A stretch of 64,000 nt of DNA from Listeria monocytogenes (GCF_041765605.1 NZ_CP168900.1:2000001-2064000), one strand, 5' to 3'. Shown: positions 1-10,011, numbered from the stretch's first letter. Numbers and translations are program-made. Notes: a model not told the origin generated them from the letters alone.

Positions 1-610
1 TCAAGCGAGCGAAAAATTTAGTTTCCCGTCCTACAAAAAAATGGCAGATAAAATCCTAGCCAACACCAAAAAATATAGCGCTGAACAAGGAGTTCCAGTA
101 GACTTTTACGATTTTGTTCATAAGAAAAAAGCAGATACGCTCCATTTAAGTTATCTAAATATCCAAGCAATGCAACAAATTAATTATCGCGATAAAGCCT
201 ATCTACCAATTCAAACGGTCAATGCCGACCCATTTTTTACAGAAGTATTTCAAAACGGACAGTTTCAATACGCTGATCCAAAAGAAGTCAATATGATTGA
301 TCAAATGCTCATCGCGCTTGCTTATTTTGAAGAAAATGGTGATATAGAGCCAAACTTCGATAATTTTTTACAAACAGAATTAGCTTCTAAAGGAAAAATT
401 TATGCTCGCTATGGAAGAGAAACCAAGAAACCGAGCACGGAAAACGAATCTACCGCCGTTTATGCCTTTTTGACACAGTATTTTAACAAGACAAATCAAG
501 CTAAAAATGGTAAAATCACCAAAGAGTTATTAGAAAAAATGGATACGTCAAATCCTGAAACGACCCATTTTTTCGATTATATAAATAAAGAAATAACTCT
601 TAAGAAATAA
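1..610 (+). CDS. Hypothetical protein, C-terminal part only
   Basis: The reading frame is open from base 2 of the window with no start, so this is the 3' end of a longer gene; the first internal Met is at 41. About 203 residues are visible. They are hydrophilic, rich in Lys, Glu, Asn and aromatic residues, with no membrane segment or motif I recognise. It ends 18 bp before the EAL-domain gene. In L. monocytogenes the gene upstream of pdeC sits in a c-di-GMP cluster with two diguanylate cyclases, so a link to c-di-GMP turnover is inferred from context only. Function unknown. Confidence 0.75.
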   Translation, partial: QASEKFSFPSYKKMADKILANTKKYSAEQGVPVDFYDFVHKKKADTLHLSYLNIQAMQQINYRDKAYLPIQTVNADPFFTEVFQNGQFQYADPKEVNMIDQMLIALAYFEENGDIEPNFDNFLQTELASKGKIYARYGRETKKPSTENESTAVYAFLTQYFNKTNQAKNGKITKELLEKMDTSNPETTHFFDYINKEITLKK

Positions 611-628
611 CGGAAAGAAGTTGGACAA

Positions 629-1312
629 ATGAAAAAGCCCTCCGTACGTGAGATTATTGATCAAAATCACTTTGATACAATATATGAACCGATAGTTGCT
701 GTAGAAAATACACAAATTTTCGGCTATGAGTCACTCACCCGCTTGAAAACAGATCACTGGAATGCGATTAGTGATTTTATTGAAGAAGCGGAACAGGATG
801 GTCTGCAAAAAGCATTTGAGCTGCTCACGCTTCATAACGCAGTGAAACGCTTTAACAAAAACGGAGACACGCCACTATTTGTCAATATTTCGTATGATAC
901 ATTTTTAGAAAATCAAGAAGAGTTGCACGATACCCTTCTTGATAACGGGAAAATAGTTTTTGAATTTTTGGAAACATCCAAGTTACCACAAGAACGAATG
1001 AACGACTTAGAAAAACAACTGCTCCTATTCCAGAAAAAACACGAGACTAAATTTGCTATTGATGATTTTGGCTCCGGTTATGCGGATTTGCATCGCGTTT
1101 TTGCGCACCATTCTGATTTTGTCAAAACCGATCGCTTACTACTACGAGATTTATTTGAGAGCGATGGCAAAAAAATCTTCTTTGAGCAACTTCATAATTA
1201 CGTTAAAAAGCATCATAAATCCTTAATTGTCGAGGGAGTGGAAACAAAAGAGCAGCTAGCATTCCTTCAAGAAATCGGCATTCCCTATGCGCAAGGTTAT
1301 TATTTTCATTAA
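629..1312 (+). CDS. pdeC: EAL-domain cyclic-di-GMP phosphodiesterase (PdeC-like)
   Basis: A 227-residue stand-alone EAL domain with no sensor or membrane part, predicted to hydrolyse c-di-GMP to pGpG in the cytosol. The catalytic set looks complete: the EAL motif reads E34-S-L with Arg38, the metal ligands are Asn86 (VNIS), Glu112 (EFLE), Asp145-Asp146 (DDFGSG) and Lys166, the loop Glu region is VEGVET (202-207), and Gln222 is in QGYYF. The Ala to Ser change inside EAL is tolerated in the family. It probably shares a transcript with the partial upstream gene. In L. monocytogenes this locus was named pdeC, one of three PDEs that lower c-di-GMP and restrain exopolysaccharide. A strong terminator follows. 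Confidence 0.92.
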   Translation: MKKPSVREIIDQNHFDTIYEPIVAVENTQIFGYESLTRLKTDHWNAISDFIEEAEQDGLQKAFELLTLHNAVKRFNKNGDTPLFVNISYDTFLENQEELHDTLLDNGKIVFEFLETSKLPQERMNDLEKQLLLFQKKHETKFAIDDFGSGYADLHRVFAHHSDFVKTDRLLLRDLFESDGKKIFFEQLHNYVKKHHKSLIVEGVETKEQLAFLQEIGIPYAQGYYFH

Positions 1313-1318
1313 GAATAA

Positions 1319-1354
1319 AAAAGAAAATCTGCTTATTGTCAGGTTTTCTTTTTG
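1319..1354 (+). terminator. Rho-independent terminator after pdeC
   Basis: Arms AAGAAAATCTG (1321-1331) and CAGGTTTTCTT (1340-1350) pair through one G-T, and a T-run follows. It closes the c-di-GMP transcript. Confidence 0.8.
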
Positions 1355-1365
1355 TTTGGAATCAG

Positions 1366-1394
1366 TTGTTATTCTTCTTTCCCCCATGTAAAAT
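1366..1394 (+). promoter_or_regulatory. Sigma-A promoter for the malic enzyme gene
   Basis: TTGTTA (1366-1371), a 17-bp spacer, then TAAAAT (1389-1394). The ribosome site AAGGAG and the ATG at 1423 lie just downstream. Confidence 0.55.
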
Positions 1395-1422
1395 AGAATA
1401 GAATGAAAAGGAGTGCTGAAAA

Positions 1423-3066
1423 ATGACTTTAAAACCAGGTTTTGACTATATGAATAATCCATTATTAAATAAAGGAACCGCTTTTTCAAAAGAAGAAAGA
1501 GCAAGCTATCAATTGGACGGATTACTGCCACCAATTATCGAAACAATTGAACAACAAGCCGTGCGCATCGAGACGCAAATAGAAAATTTAGAAACACCTT
1601 TACATAAACATCAGCTTTTAACAAACTTATACAATGAAAATCGCACCCTCTACTATTATGTCGTCACAAAAAACGTGACTGACTATTTGCCAATTATTTA
1701 TACACCAACTATCGGCGACGCTGTTATCCAGTACCATAAAGATTACACTGCGCCGGATGAAGCATTATTTATTGATGCCTTTGCACCCGAAAAATTAAGC
1801 GCATCTATAAAAAACTATGCAAAAAATAATCCAAATATTGATATGATTGTCATAACAGATGGGGAAGGCGTGCTCGGAATTGGCGACTGGGGTGTGAATG
1901 GCGTGAAAATCGCTGTTGGAAAATTAGCAGTTTATACGGTTGCAGCTGGACTTGCACCAGACCGTGTTCTGCCAGTTGTTATTGACGCCGGAACGAACAA
2001 CGAAACACTTCTTAACGATCCACTGTATCTAGGAAATAAACGTCCCCGCCTTTCAGAAAGTGAATATGACGCTTTTATTGCTTCTTTTGTTAATGTTATG
2101 AAAGAAGTTTTCCCGAAAGCCATCCTTCACTGGGAAGACTTTGGACGCGCGAATGCAAGTCGTATTCTGCATAATTACCGCGATAAAATTTGTACATTTA
2201 ACGATGATATTCAAGGTACTGGAGCCATGGTGGTTGCCGCTGTTCTTGCGACAATTCAAGTTTCCAAAATACCATTAAGCAAGCAAAAGATTATCATTTT
2301 CGGGGCTGGAACTGCTGGAATCGGTATCGCTGATCAACTTAGTGCTCAGTGGATGCGCGAAACTGGTCTTCCTTTTGAATCGGCGAAAAAGCATTTTTAT
2401 TTAGTCGACCGAAATGGTTTAGTGCTTGATAATATGACAGACTTAACTACCGGCCAAAAGAAATATGCACATCCGTCGACTGAGTGGTCTAACGTGCCCA
2501 CAGATACGTTAGAAAACTTAATGGAAGCAGTTCATCCAACCATGTTAATCGGCTGTTCTGGTGTCACCGGTGCCTTTAAAGAAAGCATCGTCAAAAAAAT
2601 GACCCAGTATACAGAACGACCAGCGATTTTGCCACTTTCTAATCCAACAAAATTGGCGGAAGCAACTGCTTCTGATTTAATTCAGTGGACAGATGGGAAA
2701 GCGCTTATTGTTACAGGTAGCCCTTCCAAACCAGTAGAGTATCAACATACTACTTATGAAATCGGTCAAGCGAACAATGCGCTTCTCTATCCGGGGCTCG
2801 GACTCGGTGCTCTTGTCACTCGTGCGAAATATATTACAGATGGTATGCTCGCTGCTGCTTCTATGGCTGTCGCTGAGCAGATTTTACCAAACAAAGCAGG
2901 CGCAGCTCTTCTACCACATGTGCGCACCCTTCGCGAAACATCGCGTGCAGTAGCCATCGCTGTCGCTAACCAAGCTATAAAAGAAAACATCCATCAAGTC
3001 GAATTAACGAATGTCACCGAAGCTATCGAGCGCGAAATGTGGCAACCTATTTATAAAGGAGTTTAG
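1423..3066 (+). CDS. NAD-dependent malic enzyme / malolactic enzyme family
   Basis: 547 residues, the usual length for this family. It should convert L-malate to pyruvate and CO2 with NAD reduction, or to lactate if it is a true malolactic enzyme. Visible signatures are the malic N-terminal domain with YTPTIGDA and the metal-binding HWEDFGRANA and FNDDIQGTGA stretches, then a Rossmann NAD fold with GAGTAGIGIA, and a late SNPT and GQANNALLYPGLGLG. I cannot separate malic from malolactic activity by eye; the strong N-terminal match NNPxLNKGTAF is seen in both groups. The start follows AAGGAG at good spacing. The next gene begins 2 bp later, so the two are co-transcribed. Confidence 0.88.
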   Translation: MTLKPGFDYMNNPLLNKGTAFSKEERASYQLDGLLPPIIETIEQQAVRIETQIENLETPLHKHQLLTNLYNENRTLYYYVVTKNVTDYLPIIYTPTIGDAVIQYHKDYTAPDEALFIDAFAPEKLSASIKNYAKNNPNIDMIVITDGEGVLGIGDWGVNGVKIAVGKLAVYTVAAGLAPDRVLPVVIDAGTNNETLLNDPLYLGNKRPRLSESEYDAFIASFVNVMKEVFPKAILHWEDFGRANASRILHNYRDKICTFNDDIQGTGAMVVAAVLATIQVSKIPLSKQKIIIFGAGTAGIGIADQLSAQWMRETGLPFESAKKHFYLVDRNGLVLDNMTDLTTGQKKYAHPSTEWSNVPTDTLENLMEAVHPTMLIGCSGVTGAFKESIVKKMTQYTERPAILPLSNPTKLAEATASDLIQWTDGKALIVTGSPSKPVEYQHTTYEIGQANNALLYPGLGLGALVTRAKYITDGMLAAASMAVAEQILPNKAGAALLPHVRTLRETSRAVAIAVANQAIKENIHQVELTNVTEAIEREMWQPIYKGV

Positions 3067-3068
3067 AT

Positions 3069-4076
3069 ATGTTCTACAAAACGAAGCAATCACTAGATCA
3101 ACTCGTCCAAAACGGCTCCACTCCGGGAATTAGTTATCAAATTAAAACTAATTATCTGGAAGAAAATAACATCATGGGATTAAAATCCGTTTTTCCAGAA
3201 GCAGAAATCTTACCAAGAACAACAGAAAACATTTATGATATCGCTTCTTTGACCAAAGTAATTGCTACGACTACTCGTATTTTGCAACTTATCGAACAAC
3301 AAAGATTCCAATTAAACGACCCTATTCAAATGTATTTGCCAGATTTCCGGTACAATAATGTTACGATTATGCATTTACTCACACATAGCTCTGGGCTCGC
3401 GCAAAATATCCCTAACTTTTCCATGAACACACCAGAAGACGTTATGCGTTATGTGTATGCCACACCTCAAATTAATGCTCCCGGAACATCGGTCACTTAC
3501 GCCGATGCAAATTTTCTTTTACTCGGTTATTTGATTAGCAAAATAGACGGCAATTATGAAACATCTATTCAAAACAATATTTTAGAACCCCTGAGTATGA
3601 CAGATACAAGTTTTCATCCCGCAAATAAAAAACAAGTTATCCCAACCGAGCTTGACCAAACACGCGGTTTAATTCAAGGTGATGTACATGATTTTAAAGC
3701 TTGGACCGCCAAATCAGGCACAGGACATGCCGGGCTTTTTAGCACCCTAAGCGATCTTTCCAAATTCCGGGATGCGCTCATGTTACAACACGGTGCTCCA
3801 ATTCTTTCTGAAAAAACATGGCACCTCATGCAAATAAATCATACGCCGGGCCTAAATAGAAGTCGCGGACTAGGCTGGGACCTCCGCGGTGAGTCCGTCT
3901 TATACCACACCGGATTCACTGGTACTTTTATGGTGCTCGATTTGAAACACCAAGCCAGTTTAATCGTTCTTTCTAACCGTGTCCACCCAAGTCGCGCCAA
4001 CCCAAATTTCGTAGATAAAAGAGACAGCATAGTTGATACTTTTTTAGAAGAAGTTACAAAGAAAAAAGAAGTCTAG
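3069..4076 (+). CDS. Beta-lactamase-fold serine hydrolase
   Basis: 335 residues of the class C beta-lactamase / penicillin-binding-protein-like family. The nucleophile motif is S60-L-T-K63, the second motif starts at Tyr144 (YADANF), and the third is HTG in YHTGFTG near the C-terminus. No signal peptide is visible, so it is probably cytosolic and more likely an esterase or peptidase than an antibiotic-resistance enzyme. It follows the malic enzyme by 2 bp, and its stop codon lies inside the terminator stem. The substrate is unknown. Confidence 0.85.
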   Translation: MFYKTKQSLDQLVQNGSTPGISYQIKTNYLEENNIMGLKSVFPEAEILPRTTENIYDIASLTKVIATTTRILQLIEQQRFQLNDPIQMYLPDFRYNNVTIMHLLTHSSGLAQNIPNFSMNTPEDVMRYVYATPQINAPGTSVTYADANFLLLGYLISKIDGNYETSIQNNILEPLSMTDTSFHPANKKQVIPTELDQTRGLIQGDVHDFKAWTAKSGTGHAGLFSTLSDLSKFRDALMLQHGAPILSEKTWHLMQINHTPGLNRSRGLGWDLRGESVLYHTGFTGTFMVLDLKHQASLIVLSNRVHPSRANPNFVDKRDSIVDTFLEEVTKKKEV

Positions 4077-4100
4077 CCCTTTCGCTAGGCTTCTTTTTTT
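4066..4100 (+). terminator. Terminator of the malic enzyme / hydrolase operon
   Basis: Arms GAAGTCTAGC (4068-4077) and GCTAGGCTTC (4084-4093) pair with one mismatch and are followed by eight Ts. The stop codon at 4074-4076 is inside the left arm. Confidence 0.85.
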
Positions 4101-4151
4101 ACCCACTCCTCTCCCTGCCTCATTTTCACAAAAACTGTATTAACACAGCTG

Positions 4152-4223
4152 TTGAAAGCCTTTTCTAGTTATATAAAAGAAATTTATTTTCTTTCTGATT
4201 TTATATTGTTTTCGTTTTCACAA
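4152..4223 (+). promoter_or_regulatory. pflB upstream region: cre-like and Rex-like sites
   Basis: 4152-4166 resembles a CcpA cre site with two mismatches. 4206-4223 (TTGTTTTCGTTTTCACAA) has a perfect right half of a Rex box (TTCACAA) and a TTGT left edge, directly ahead of a Shine-Dalgarno sequence. Redox (Rex) and catabolite (CcpA) control of pfl is known in related bacteria. The left Rex half is poor, so this is only a candidate. Confidence 0.35.
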
Positions 4224-4239
4224 AGGAGTATGCTGTTCA

Positions 4240-4296
4240 ATGAAGAAAGATTCTAAGAACAAGTTTCTGGCTTTAAGTGAAAAGGAACACAATTGA
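4240..4296 (+). CDS. Possible 18-residue leader peptide before pflB
   Basis: ATG at 4240 follows AAGGAG (4223-4228) and runs 18 codons to TGA at 4294-4296, where the pflB Shine-Dalgarno sequence starts. The product is Lys-rich (starts MKKDSKNK) with no hydrophobic segment. Its position suggests a translated leader that affects pflB expression. It could equally be chance; no second line of evidence is visible. Confidence 0.35.
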   Translation: MKKDSKNKFLALSEKEHN

Positions 4297-4310
4297 AGGA
4301 GGAAATTATA

Positions 4311-6590
4311 ATGACAAAAGCATGGGATGGTTTTAAAGGAACCGCATGGCAAGAAAGCATTAGTGTAGGGCAATTCGTTCAAGACAACTACACTCCTTAC
4401 GATGGCGATGAAAGCTTTTTAGAAAAGAGCACACCAAGAACAACTAAACTTAATGAAAAAATAAATAAACTTGTAGAAGAAATGGATGCAAAAGGCGGCG
4501 TACTTGATATGGATAACGCGATCGTATCCAATGTGGCGTCTCACAAAGCTGGTTACGTGGACCAAGAAAATGAAGTTATCGTTGGTTTACAAACAGACAA
4601 ACCATTCAAATTAGCGTTTATGCCAAATGGTGGTCTTAGAACAGCAGAACAATGTTTAACAGACAACGGCTATTCCATTGATCAAGAATTACATGACTTC
4701 TACGTAAAAAATCGTTCTACAGCAAATGATGGTATTTTCAGAGCATATACAGACGATATCAAACGTGCGCGTCACTCCCATATCGTTAGTGGTCTTCCTG
4801 ATGCTTACTCCCGCGGAAGAATCATCGGTTTATACCAAAAACCAGCACTTTACGGCGTGGATCGCTTAATCGCTGAAAAACAACAAGACTTGAAAAAAAT
4901 TGCGATTTCTTCTGATGAAAACATTCGTTTGCGTGAAGAAATTTGGTTACAAATCAAAGCACTTAAAGACTTAATCGTTTTAGGTAACGAATACGGTTTA
5001 GAACTTGGACGTCCAGCTGAAAATGCAACCGAAGCTGTACAATGGACTTACATGGGCTACCTTGCTTCTATCAAACAAGCAAACGGTGCTGCAAGCTCAT
5101 TCGGTCGTATTCCGATTTTCCTTGATATCTACATCCAACGCGATTTAGAAAAAGGCATTATCACTGAATTCGATGCACAAGAATTAATCGAACAATTAAC
5201 CCTTAAATTAAGAATGGTTCGTTTTGCAAGAACAGATGGTTATAACGAACTTTACGCTTCCAACCCAACATTCGTTACAACTTCTATGGCTGGTATGGGC
5301 GCAGACGGTCGCCATCGTGTGACTAAAACAGATTATCGTTTCTTACACTGCTTAGATAACCTAGGAAACTCAGCAGAACCAAACTTAACTGTCCTATGGG
5401 ATGCTCGTTTACCAGAAAGCTTTAAAGAATATTGTATGAAAATGAGTGTAAAACATTCCTCCATTCAATACGAAAATGATAAATTAATGCAAGAAGAAGG
5501 TTACGGCGATATGCAATGTATCAGCTGTTGTGTTAGCCCACTTAACCCAGAAGCAGACAAAGACAAAGGTGAAACTCATAACCTGCAATATTTCGGTGCT
5601 CGTGTCAACGTACTGAAATGTCTTCTTGGAGCTATCAACGGCGGTAAAGATGATCTTCACAAAAACCAAGTATTCGATGTAGTAGAACCAATTACAACCG
5701 AATACCTTGAATACGAAGAAGTACTAGAAAAATTCGATAAATCAATGGACTGGTTAACAGACACTTATGTAGATGCAATGAATATCATCCACTTCATGAC
5801 AGACAAATACAACTACGAAAGCATGCAAATGGCCTTCTTACCATCTAAAGTAACAGCCAACATGGGATTCGGTATTTGTGGATTCGCTAACGTAGTAGAT
5901 AGCCTAAGTGCCATCAAACACGCCAAAGTAAAAACTATCCGCGACGAAGATGGTTTTGTATATGACTATGAAGTAGAAGGCGACTTCCCTCGTTACGGTG
6001 AAAATGATGACCGTGCCGACGATATCGCTGTAATGGTTCTTAAAATGTTCAAAGACAAATTAGACTCCCATAAACTTTATAAAGATAGTGAAGCAACCGT
6101 TTCTGTTCTAACAATCACTTCTAATGTTGCTTACTCAAAACAATGTGGTAACTCCCCCGTGCATAAAGGACCTGTATTTGATGAAAATGGCAAAATCGTC
6201 AAAGAACCAGAATTCTTCAGCCCTGGAGCTAACCCTTCTAACAAAGCAAAAGGTGGTTTCTTAGATAATCTTGCTAGTCTTTCTAAATTACCATTCCACT
6301 ATGCAAATGATGGAATTTCCTTAACTATCCAAGGAGCTCCAAAAATGTTCGGTAAAACAACCGAAGAACAACACCATAACCTTGTTGGTATTCTAGATGG
6401 TTACTTCACAAAAGGTGGTCAACACATCAACTTAAACGTTCTTAACCACGACGAAGTAATCGAAAAAATCAAAGCTGGTATCCCAGTAATCCTACGTATC
6501 AGCGGTTATTGCTTAAATACGAAAGATCTAAATGAAGAACAAAAAATGGAACTTTGCCAAAGAATGTTCCACGAAAAATTAATCGGTTAA
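4311..6590 (+). CDS. pflB: Formate C-acetyltransferase (pyruvate formate-lyase)
   Basis: 759 residues. A glycyl-radical enzyme that cleaves pyruvate plus CoA to acetyl-CoA and formate under anoxia. The catalytic pair is C406-C407 (CISCCVSP), and the radical glycine is G732 in the C-terminal RISGYCLN loop. ATG 4311 is chosen because a perfect AAGGAGG sits 8 bp ahead of it; an in-frame Met at 4293 has no such site. The activating enzyme is not adjacent and must be encoded elsewhere. Codon use is strongly biased, as expected for an abundant fermentation enzyme. It is the only gene of its transcript. Confidence 0.97.
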   Translation: MTKAWDGFKGTAWQESISVGQFVQDNYTPYDGDESFLEKSTPRTTKLNEKINKLVEEMDAKGGVLDMDNAIVSNVASHKAGYVDQENEVIVGLQTDKPFKLAFMPNGGLRTAEQCLTDNGYSIDQELHDFYVKNRSTANDGIFRAYTDDIKRARHSHIVSGLPDAYSRGRIIGLYQKPALYGVDRLIAEKQQDLKKIAISSDENIRLREEIWLQIKALKDLIVLGNEYGLELGRPAENATEAVQWTYMGYLASIKQANGAASSFGRIPIFLDIYIQRDLEKGIITEFDAQELIEQLTLKLRMVRFARTDGYNELYASNPTFVTTSMAGMGADGRHRVTKTDYRFLHCLDNLGNSAEPNLTVLWDARLPESFKEYCMKMSVKHSSIQYENDKLMQEEGYGDMQCISCCVSPLNPEADKDKGETHNLQYFGARVNVLKCLLGAINGGKDDLHKNQVFDVVEPITTEYLEYEEVLEKFDKSMDWLTDTYVDAMNIIHFMTDKYNYESMQMAFLPSKVTANMGFGICGFANVVDSLSAIKHAKVKTIRDEDGFVYDYEVEGDFPRYGENDDRADDIAVMVLKMFKDKLDSHKLYKDSEATVSVLTITSNVAYSKQCGNSPVHKGPVFDENGKIVKEPEFFSPGANPSNKAKGGFLDNLASLSKLPFHYANDGISLTIQGAPKMFGKTTEEQHHNLVGILDGYFTKGGQHINLNVLNHDEVIEKIKAGIPVILRISGYCLNTKDLNEEQKMELCQRMFHEKLIG

Positions 6591-6596
6591 TAAGAA

Positions 6597-6638
6597 AAAA
6601 GAACCAAATCTGCGAATAACAGATTTGGTTCTTTTTTT
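6597..6638. terminator. Bidirectional terminator between pflB and the flavoprotein gene
   Basis: A perfect 12-bp stem, GAACCAAATCTG (6601-6612) with CAGATTTGGTTC (6620-6631), is flanked by an A-run on the left and a T-run on the right, so it works for both convergent genes. Confidence 0.9.
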
Positions 6639-7902
6639 ATGCGTTTGAAACTTCCGCCGCATAAGCTCCTGCCGTGTGCCCAGTCACTAGCGCACAAGTA
6701 ATATTATATCCACCCGTATAACCATTGATATCCAGTATTTCCCCACAGAAAAATAATCCTTCCATCAACTTCGATTGCATCTCTTTTGGTTTAATTTCCT
6801 TTACAGAAACCCCACCACCTGTCACAAACGCTTTTTCAAAATCAAGCGTGCCATTTACTTCAAAAGTGAAATCTTTTAATAACTGAATAAATTGCTCGAT
6901 TTTTTTCGGACTTACTTGTTTATATTCAGCCGTTTCATCTAAGTCTGCTTTTTCAAGTAAAAACAATAACATCTTCTCTTGTAAAAGCGAACTTAACGAA
7001 TTTTTCAAGGCTTTCTTTGGATTCTCTTCTAACAATTTATACACATCTTTTGAAAGTTCCGCAGCGGATACATTCGGGAATAAATCAAGACGCATCTTCA
7101 CCGTACTAGCGCCTGTTTTCTTTAATTCTCGAAGGACGAACATACTACAACGAAGCGCTGCTGGTCCCGACACACCAAAATGCGTAAAAATCATATCCAT
7201 TTGATGCGTAATAATCGGCTTCCCTTTTGCATTTAAAACAGAAAGGGACACATCTCGAAGCGACGTTCCTTGTAACACTTTTTGTTTAATAAAAGGCTCA
7301 CTGGATGTAATCGGCACTTCTGTTGGATAAAGTTCTGTGATGGTATGTCCTGCTTTTTTCGCCCAAGCGTAGCCATCGCCTGTCGAACCAGTCCGTGGAA
7401 CAGATTTACCGCCAACTGCAACAATGACCGCACTCGTTGAAATTTCTTGGCCGTCTTTCAGCGTCACGCCTTTCACATGTCCATCCTCATAATCCACTTG
7501 TTTCACGGCTGTTTGCATATAGATTTTCACGCCTAGTTTTTCCATTCGCTGAATCATTGCCTCAGCGACAGAACGCGCGCTATTTGAAACAGGAAACATT
7601 CGGCCGTGGTCTTCCTCTTTTAAAGCCACCCCAAGTTTCTCAAAAAAGCGAATAATATCTTCATTATCAAACGCATGAAACGCACTATATAAAAAGCGAC
7701 CATTCCCAGGAATATGTTTAATAATTTCTTCTGCTGGTCTCCTGTTCGTTACATTACAACGTCCACCACCAGACATAATTAATTTACGTCCCAGTTTTGG
7801 TCCTTTTTCAATTAATAGTACTCGTTTATTTTTCTCTGCTGCACTGATAGCCGCCATAAGTCCAGATGGCCCGCCACCAATAACAATTACATCATAATCC
7901 AT
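6637..7902 (-). CDS. HI0933/BaiN-family NAD(P)/FAD-dependent oxidoreductase
   Basis: 421 residues. The N-terminal FAD-binding Rossmann motif is [10 protein letters not shown] (about 9-18), followed by the family hallmark [11 protein letters not shown] near residue 45, a second glycine motif [16 protein letters not shown], and the C-terminal [17 protein letters not shown] typical of HI0933/YtfP proteins. The biochemical substrate of most family members is not established. It stands alone, convergent with pflB, and its stop touches the shared terminator. Confident of family, not of reaction. Confidence 0.88.
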   Translation of the reverse strand: MDYDVIVIGGGPSGLMAAISAAEKNKRVLLIEKGPKLGRKLIMSGGGRCNVTNRRPAEEIIKHIPGNGRFLYSAFHAFDNEDIIRFFEKLGVALKEEDHGRMFPVSNSARSVAEAMIQRMEKLGVKIYMQTAVKQVDYEDGHVKGVTLKDGQEISTSAVIVAVGGKSVPRTGSTGDGYAWAKKAGHTITELYPTEVPITSSEPFIKQKVLQGTSLRDVSLSVLNAKGKPIITHQMDMIFTHFGVSGPAALRCSMFVLRELKKTGASTVKMRLDLFPNVSAAELSKDVYKLLEENPKKALKNSLSSLLQEKMLLFLLEKADLDETAEYKQVSPKKIEQFIQLLKDFTFEVNGTLDFEKAFVTGGGVSVKEIKPKEMQSKLMEGLFFCGEILDINGYTGGYNITCALVTGHTAGAYAAEVSNA

Positions 7903-7977
7903 TGTCCCGCTCCTTTGTTTTTATCCGAATATAAGTATAGCAAGCATTCGGCTCAGTGCCAAGCTTTTTTCACCAAA

Positions 7978-8008
7978 CAAAAAACCCGAGAAAAATCTCA
8001 GGTTTTTT
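7978..8008 (-). terminator. Terminator after the YugP-like peptidase gene
   Basis: Ten-base arms 7982-7991 and 7996-8005 pair with one mismatch. On the minus strand the stem ends in a T-run, and the plus side has one too. Confidence 0.75.
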
Positions 8009-8012
8009 CATT

Positions 8013-8696
8013 CTAATTTCGATTCATATTCGTAAAAATAAGTAGTAATCTTAGAAGTTCTAGTACAGCTACGGCCATCGCAGCAACATAAGTCATTGCA
8101 GCAGCACTTAATACTTTTTTCGCTTGTGGGAGTTCTGAAGATGCGACCAGTCCACCGCTTTCTAATTGAACAAGTGCCCGTTTACTCGCGTCAAATTCAA
8201 CTGGTAACGTGATTAATTGGAAAAGTACGCCCACTGCCATCAAGATAATCCCCAGCAACATGAAACTAGCAACATTTGCAAGCATTCCGATAATTAAGAA
8301 CACCCAAGAAATGTTAGAACTAAACATTGTCACAGGAACAAGCGCTGAACGAAAACGCATGAATGCATAATCTTGCTGATCTTGAATCGCGTGTCCTACT
8401 TCATGGGCTGCAACAGCTGCCCCGGCGATAGAACGACCGCGGAAGTTAGCCTCAGAAAGAAAAACCACTTTTTTTCGAGGATCGTAGTGGTCACTTAACA
8501 TTCCTTTTGTTTCATGAACTGGAACATTCGTTAAACCATTGGTATCCAAAATATGACGCGCAACCTCGGCACCAGTTAAACCATTTGCCACACCAACTTT
8601 GGAATAATGTGCATAGGTAGTTTTTACCCGATACTGTGCCCAAAGTGGAATTGCCGCGACGATAATAAAATAAATAATATACTGACTAAACGACAT
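8013..8696 (-). CDS. YugP-type neutral zinc metallopeptidase, membrane-bound
   Basis: 227 residues. An N-terminal membrane segment (about 5-22) precedes a soluble part carrying the zinc motif HEVGHAIQ (HExxH), then three further hydrophobic segments. The final stretch, rich in Ala, Val and Leu (MTYVAAMAVAV), is typical of the family. It is expected to act at the cytoplasmic membrane; substrates are not known. It follows the ypjA-like gene by 86 bp and is closed by its own terminator. Confidence 0.85.
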   Translation of the reverse strand: MSFSQYIIYFIIVAAIPLWAQYRVKTTYAHYSKVGVANGLTGAEVARHILDTNGLTNVPVHETKGMLSDHYDPRKKVVFLSEANFRGRSIAGAAVAAHEVGHAIQDQQDYAFMRFRSALVPVTMFSSNISWVFLIIGMLANVASFMLLGIILMAVGVLFQLITLPVEFDASKRALVQLESGGLVASSELPQAKKVLSAAAMTYVAAMAVAVLELLRLLLIFTNMNRN

Positions 8697-8782
8697 TTAA
8701 TCATCTTCCTCCTACTACTTTTTTTCGGTGAATATCCTTATGTTCTTAGTATAAATTAACTACCACCAAGACTCAACCTCTT

Positions 8783-9379
8783 TCACTCATCATGAGGAAA
8801 TTCTAATGTTAAGTGCTTATTTTTTATCGTTTTATCATATACAAACCATAGAACGAGTACTGTTAACCAAAATGTCGCATAACCGATTTCTGGCGAGAAT
8901 TTTTCTAGTCCCATATAAATCGGCATTTGACCTAATACATAATCAATTACATCATTATGAAATACCCAAACAGCCGCAATCATAAAATGCCCGATTCGAA
9001 AACGATAAAATGGCGCATAAAGAATCCCTTCTACTGCCATAAAACCATGCGTCAAAATTAATGCCACTGAACCCCAAACTAGCATTCCTTGATCTACCAT
9101 AAAAAAAATATTCATGCCGACTGCCCACAAACCATACTTCACTAAGCAAACAAACCCGAGTGCCTCCATTAAAGGCCAATGCTTTTTCCCAAGAAAACCA
9201 ACTAGCGCCAAAGTAAAGAACAAAATCGCCGTTGGACTATCAGGAACAAACAACCAAAAACGTGGTTCTGTTATTTGTAATTGCGGTATATACCATATGT
9301 ATCCATAAATCGCTCCTAGTAAATTCCCAAAGAAAAGTAATCGTAAAAAGGACCGATTGGCAAGTAAACTATATAACAA
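8783..9379 (-). CDS. DUF1405-family multi-pass membrane protein (YpjA-like)
   Basis: About 198 residues with five or six hydrophobic segments and many Trp, Tyr and Phe residues, matching the B. subtilis YpjA / DUF1405 family of unknown function. No ATG is available at the 5' end. The TTG at 9388 directly abuts the AAGGGAG ribosome site and is sterically unlikely, so the TTG three codons later (9377-9379), 9 bp from that site, is preferred. A hairpin with a T-run lies immediately upstream, so expression may depend on readthrough. Confidence 0.8.
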   Translation of the reverse strand: MLYSLLANRSFLRLLFFGNLLGAIYGYIWYIPQLQITEPRFWLFVPDSPTAILFFTLALVGFLGKKHWPLMEALGFVCLVKYGLWAVGMNIFFMVDQGMLVWGSVALILTHGFMAVEGILYAPFYRFRIGHFMIAAVWVFHNDVIDYVLGQMPIYMGLEKFSPEIGYATFWLTVLVLWFVYDKTIKNKHLTLEFPHDE

Positions 9380-9395
9380 ATTTCCCAACTCCCTT

Positions 9396-9458
9396 AAAAA
9401 ATCCTAGCATAGCAAGAAAATGATACAACGTTCGCATCATTTCCTTACTAACTAGGAT
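9396..9458 (-). terminator. Long hairpin with T-run between ypiB and the ypjA-like gene
   Basis: On the minus strand ATCCTAG opens at 9458 and CTAGGAT closes at 9401. An inner arm of 14 bases pairs with its partner through G-U pairs, and TTTTTT follows. It can stop transcripts from ypiA-ypiB. The T-run ends about 10 bp before the ypjA-like start, so it may also attenuate that gene. Confidence 0.7.
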
Positions 9459-9465
9459 CTATTCC

Positions 9466-10011
9466 TTATTCTTTTACTGTATCCATTTGCTGTAAAATTC
9501 GAACTAACTTATGAAAAGTCACTTCATCACGTGCATCCAGCGCCTCATCGATTTGTTGCAATACTTTTTCTCTTGAAAATTGGTGCACAGATTGATAGAT
9601 AAGCGCATCTGCCATTTCTTTCTCCTCATCCGCAAGCTTCACTGCTGTAAAAGGGTTGTCTTCACGAACAAGCGCGTATTCAGGTGAAGTTATTGCTTCT
9701 TCAAAGTGAAGTTCTACATACAACTCTTCGTCCCAATTTAGTCGAATATCGTGAAAAGCTTTTTCTGGATCTGTCGTCATAATGTTACCTTTAAAAAATA
9801 GGAACGGTTCGGATTCAACGCCGTGAGCACTAAGTGAAAGCCCACGCGCACACCCTTCCAAATTATCAACAAAATGAACATATTTTACAATTTGATCATG
9901 GCCAGCAATATAATTTAAAACCCACATTGCTTCTCTAGTCTTCATCTGGTGTTTATTTAAAAACCAGCGAATAAAATCTTTCTTCTCGTCTATTGAAATG
10001 GATGCCTTCAT
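9466..10011 (-). CDS. ypiB: UPF0302 (YpiB-family) protein
   Basis: 181 residues, soluble and acidic at the C-terminus. It matches the YpiB/UPF0302 family found beside ypiA and the aro genes in Bacillaceae. No catalytic motif is evident. It starts with [18 protein letters not shown] and ends in a Gln/Asp-rich helix. It lies 35 bp after ypiA on the same strand, so the two are probably one transcript. The family function is unknown. Confidence 0.85.
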   Translation of the reverse strand: MKASISIDEKKDFIRWFLNKHQMKTREAMWVLNYIAGHDQIVKYVHFVDNLEGCARGLSLSAHGVESEPFLFFKGNIMTTDPEKAFHDIRLNWDEELYVELHFEEAITSPEYALVREDNPFTAVKLADEEKEMADALIYQSVHQFSREKVLQQIDEALDARDEVTFHKLVRILQQMDTVKE

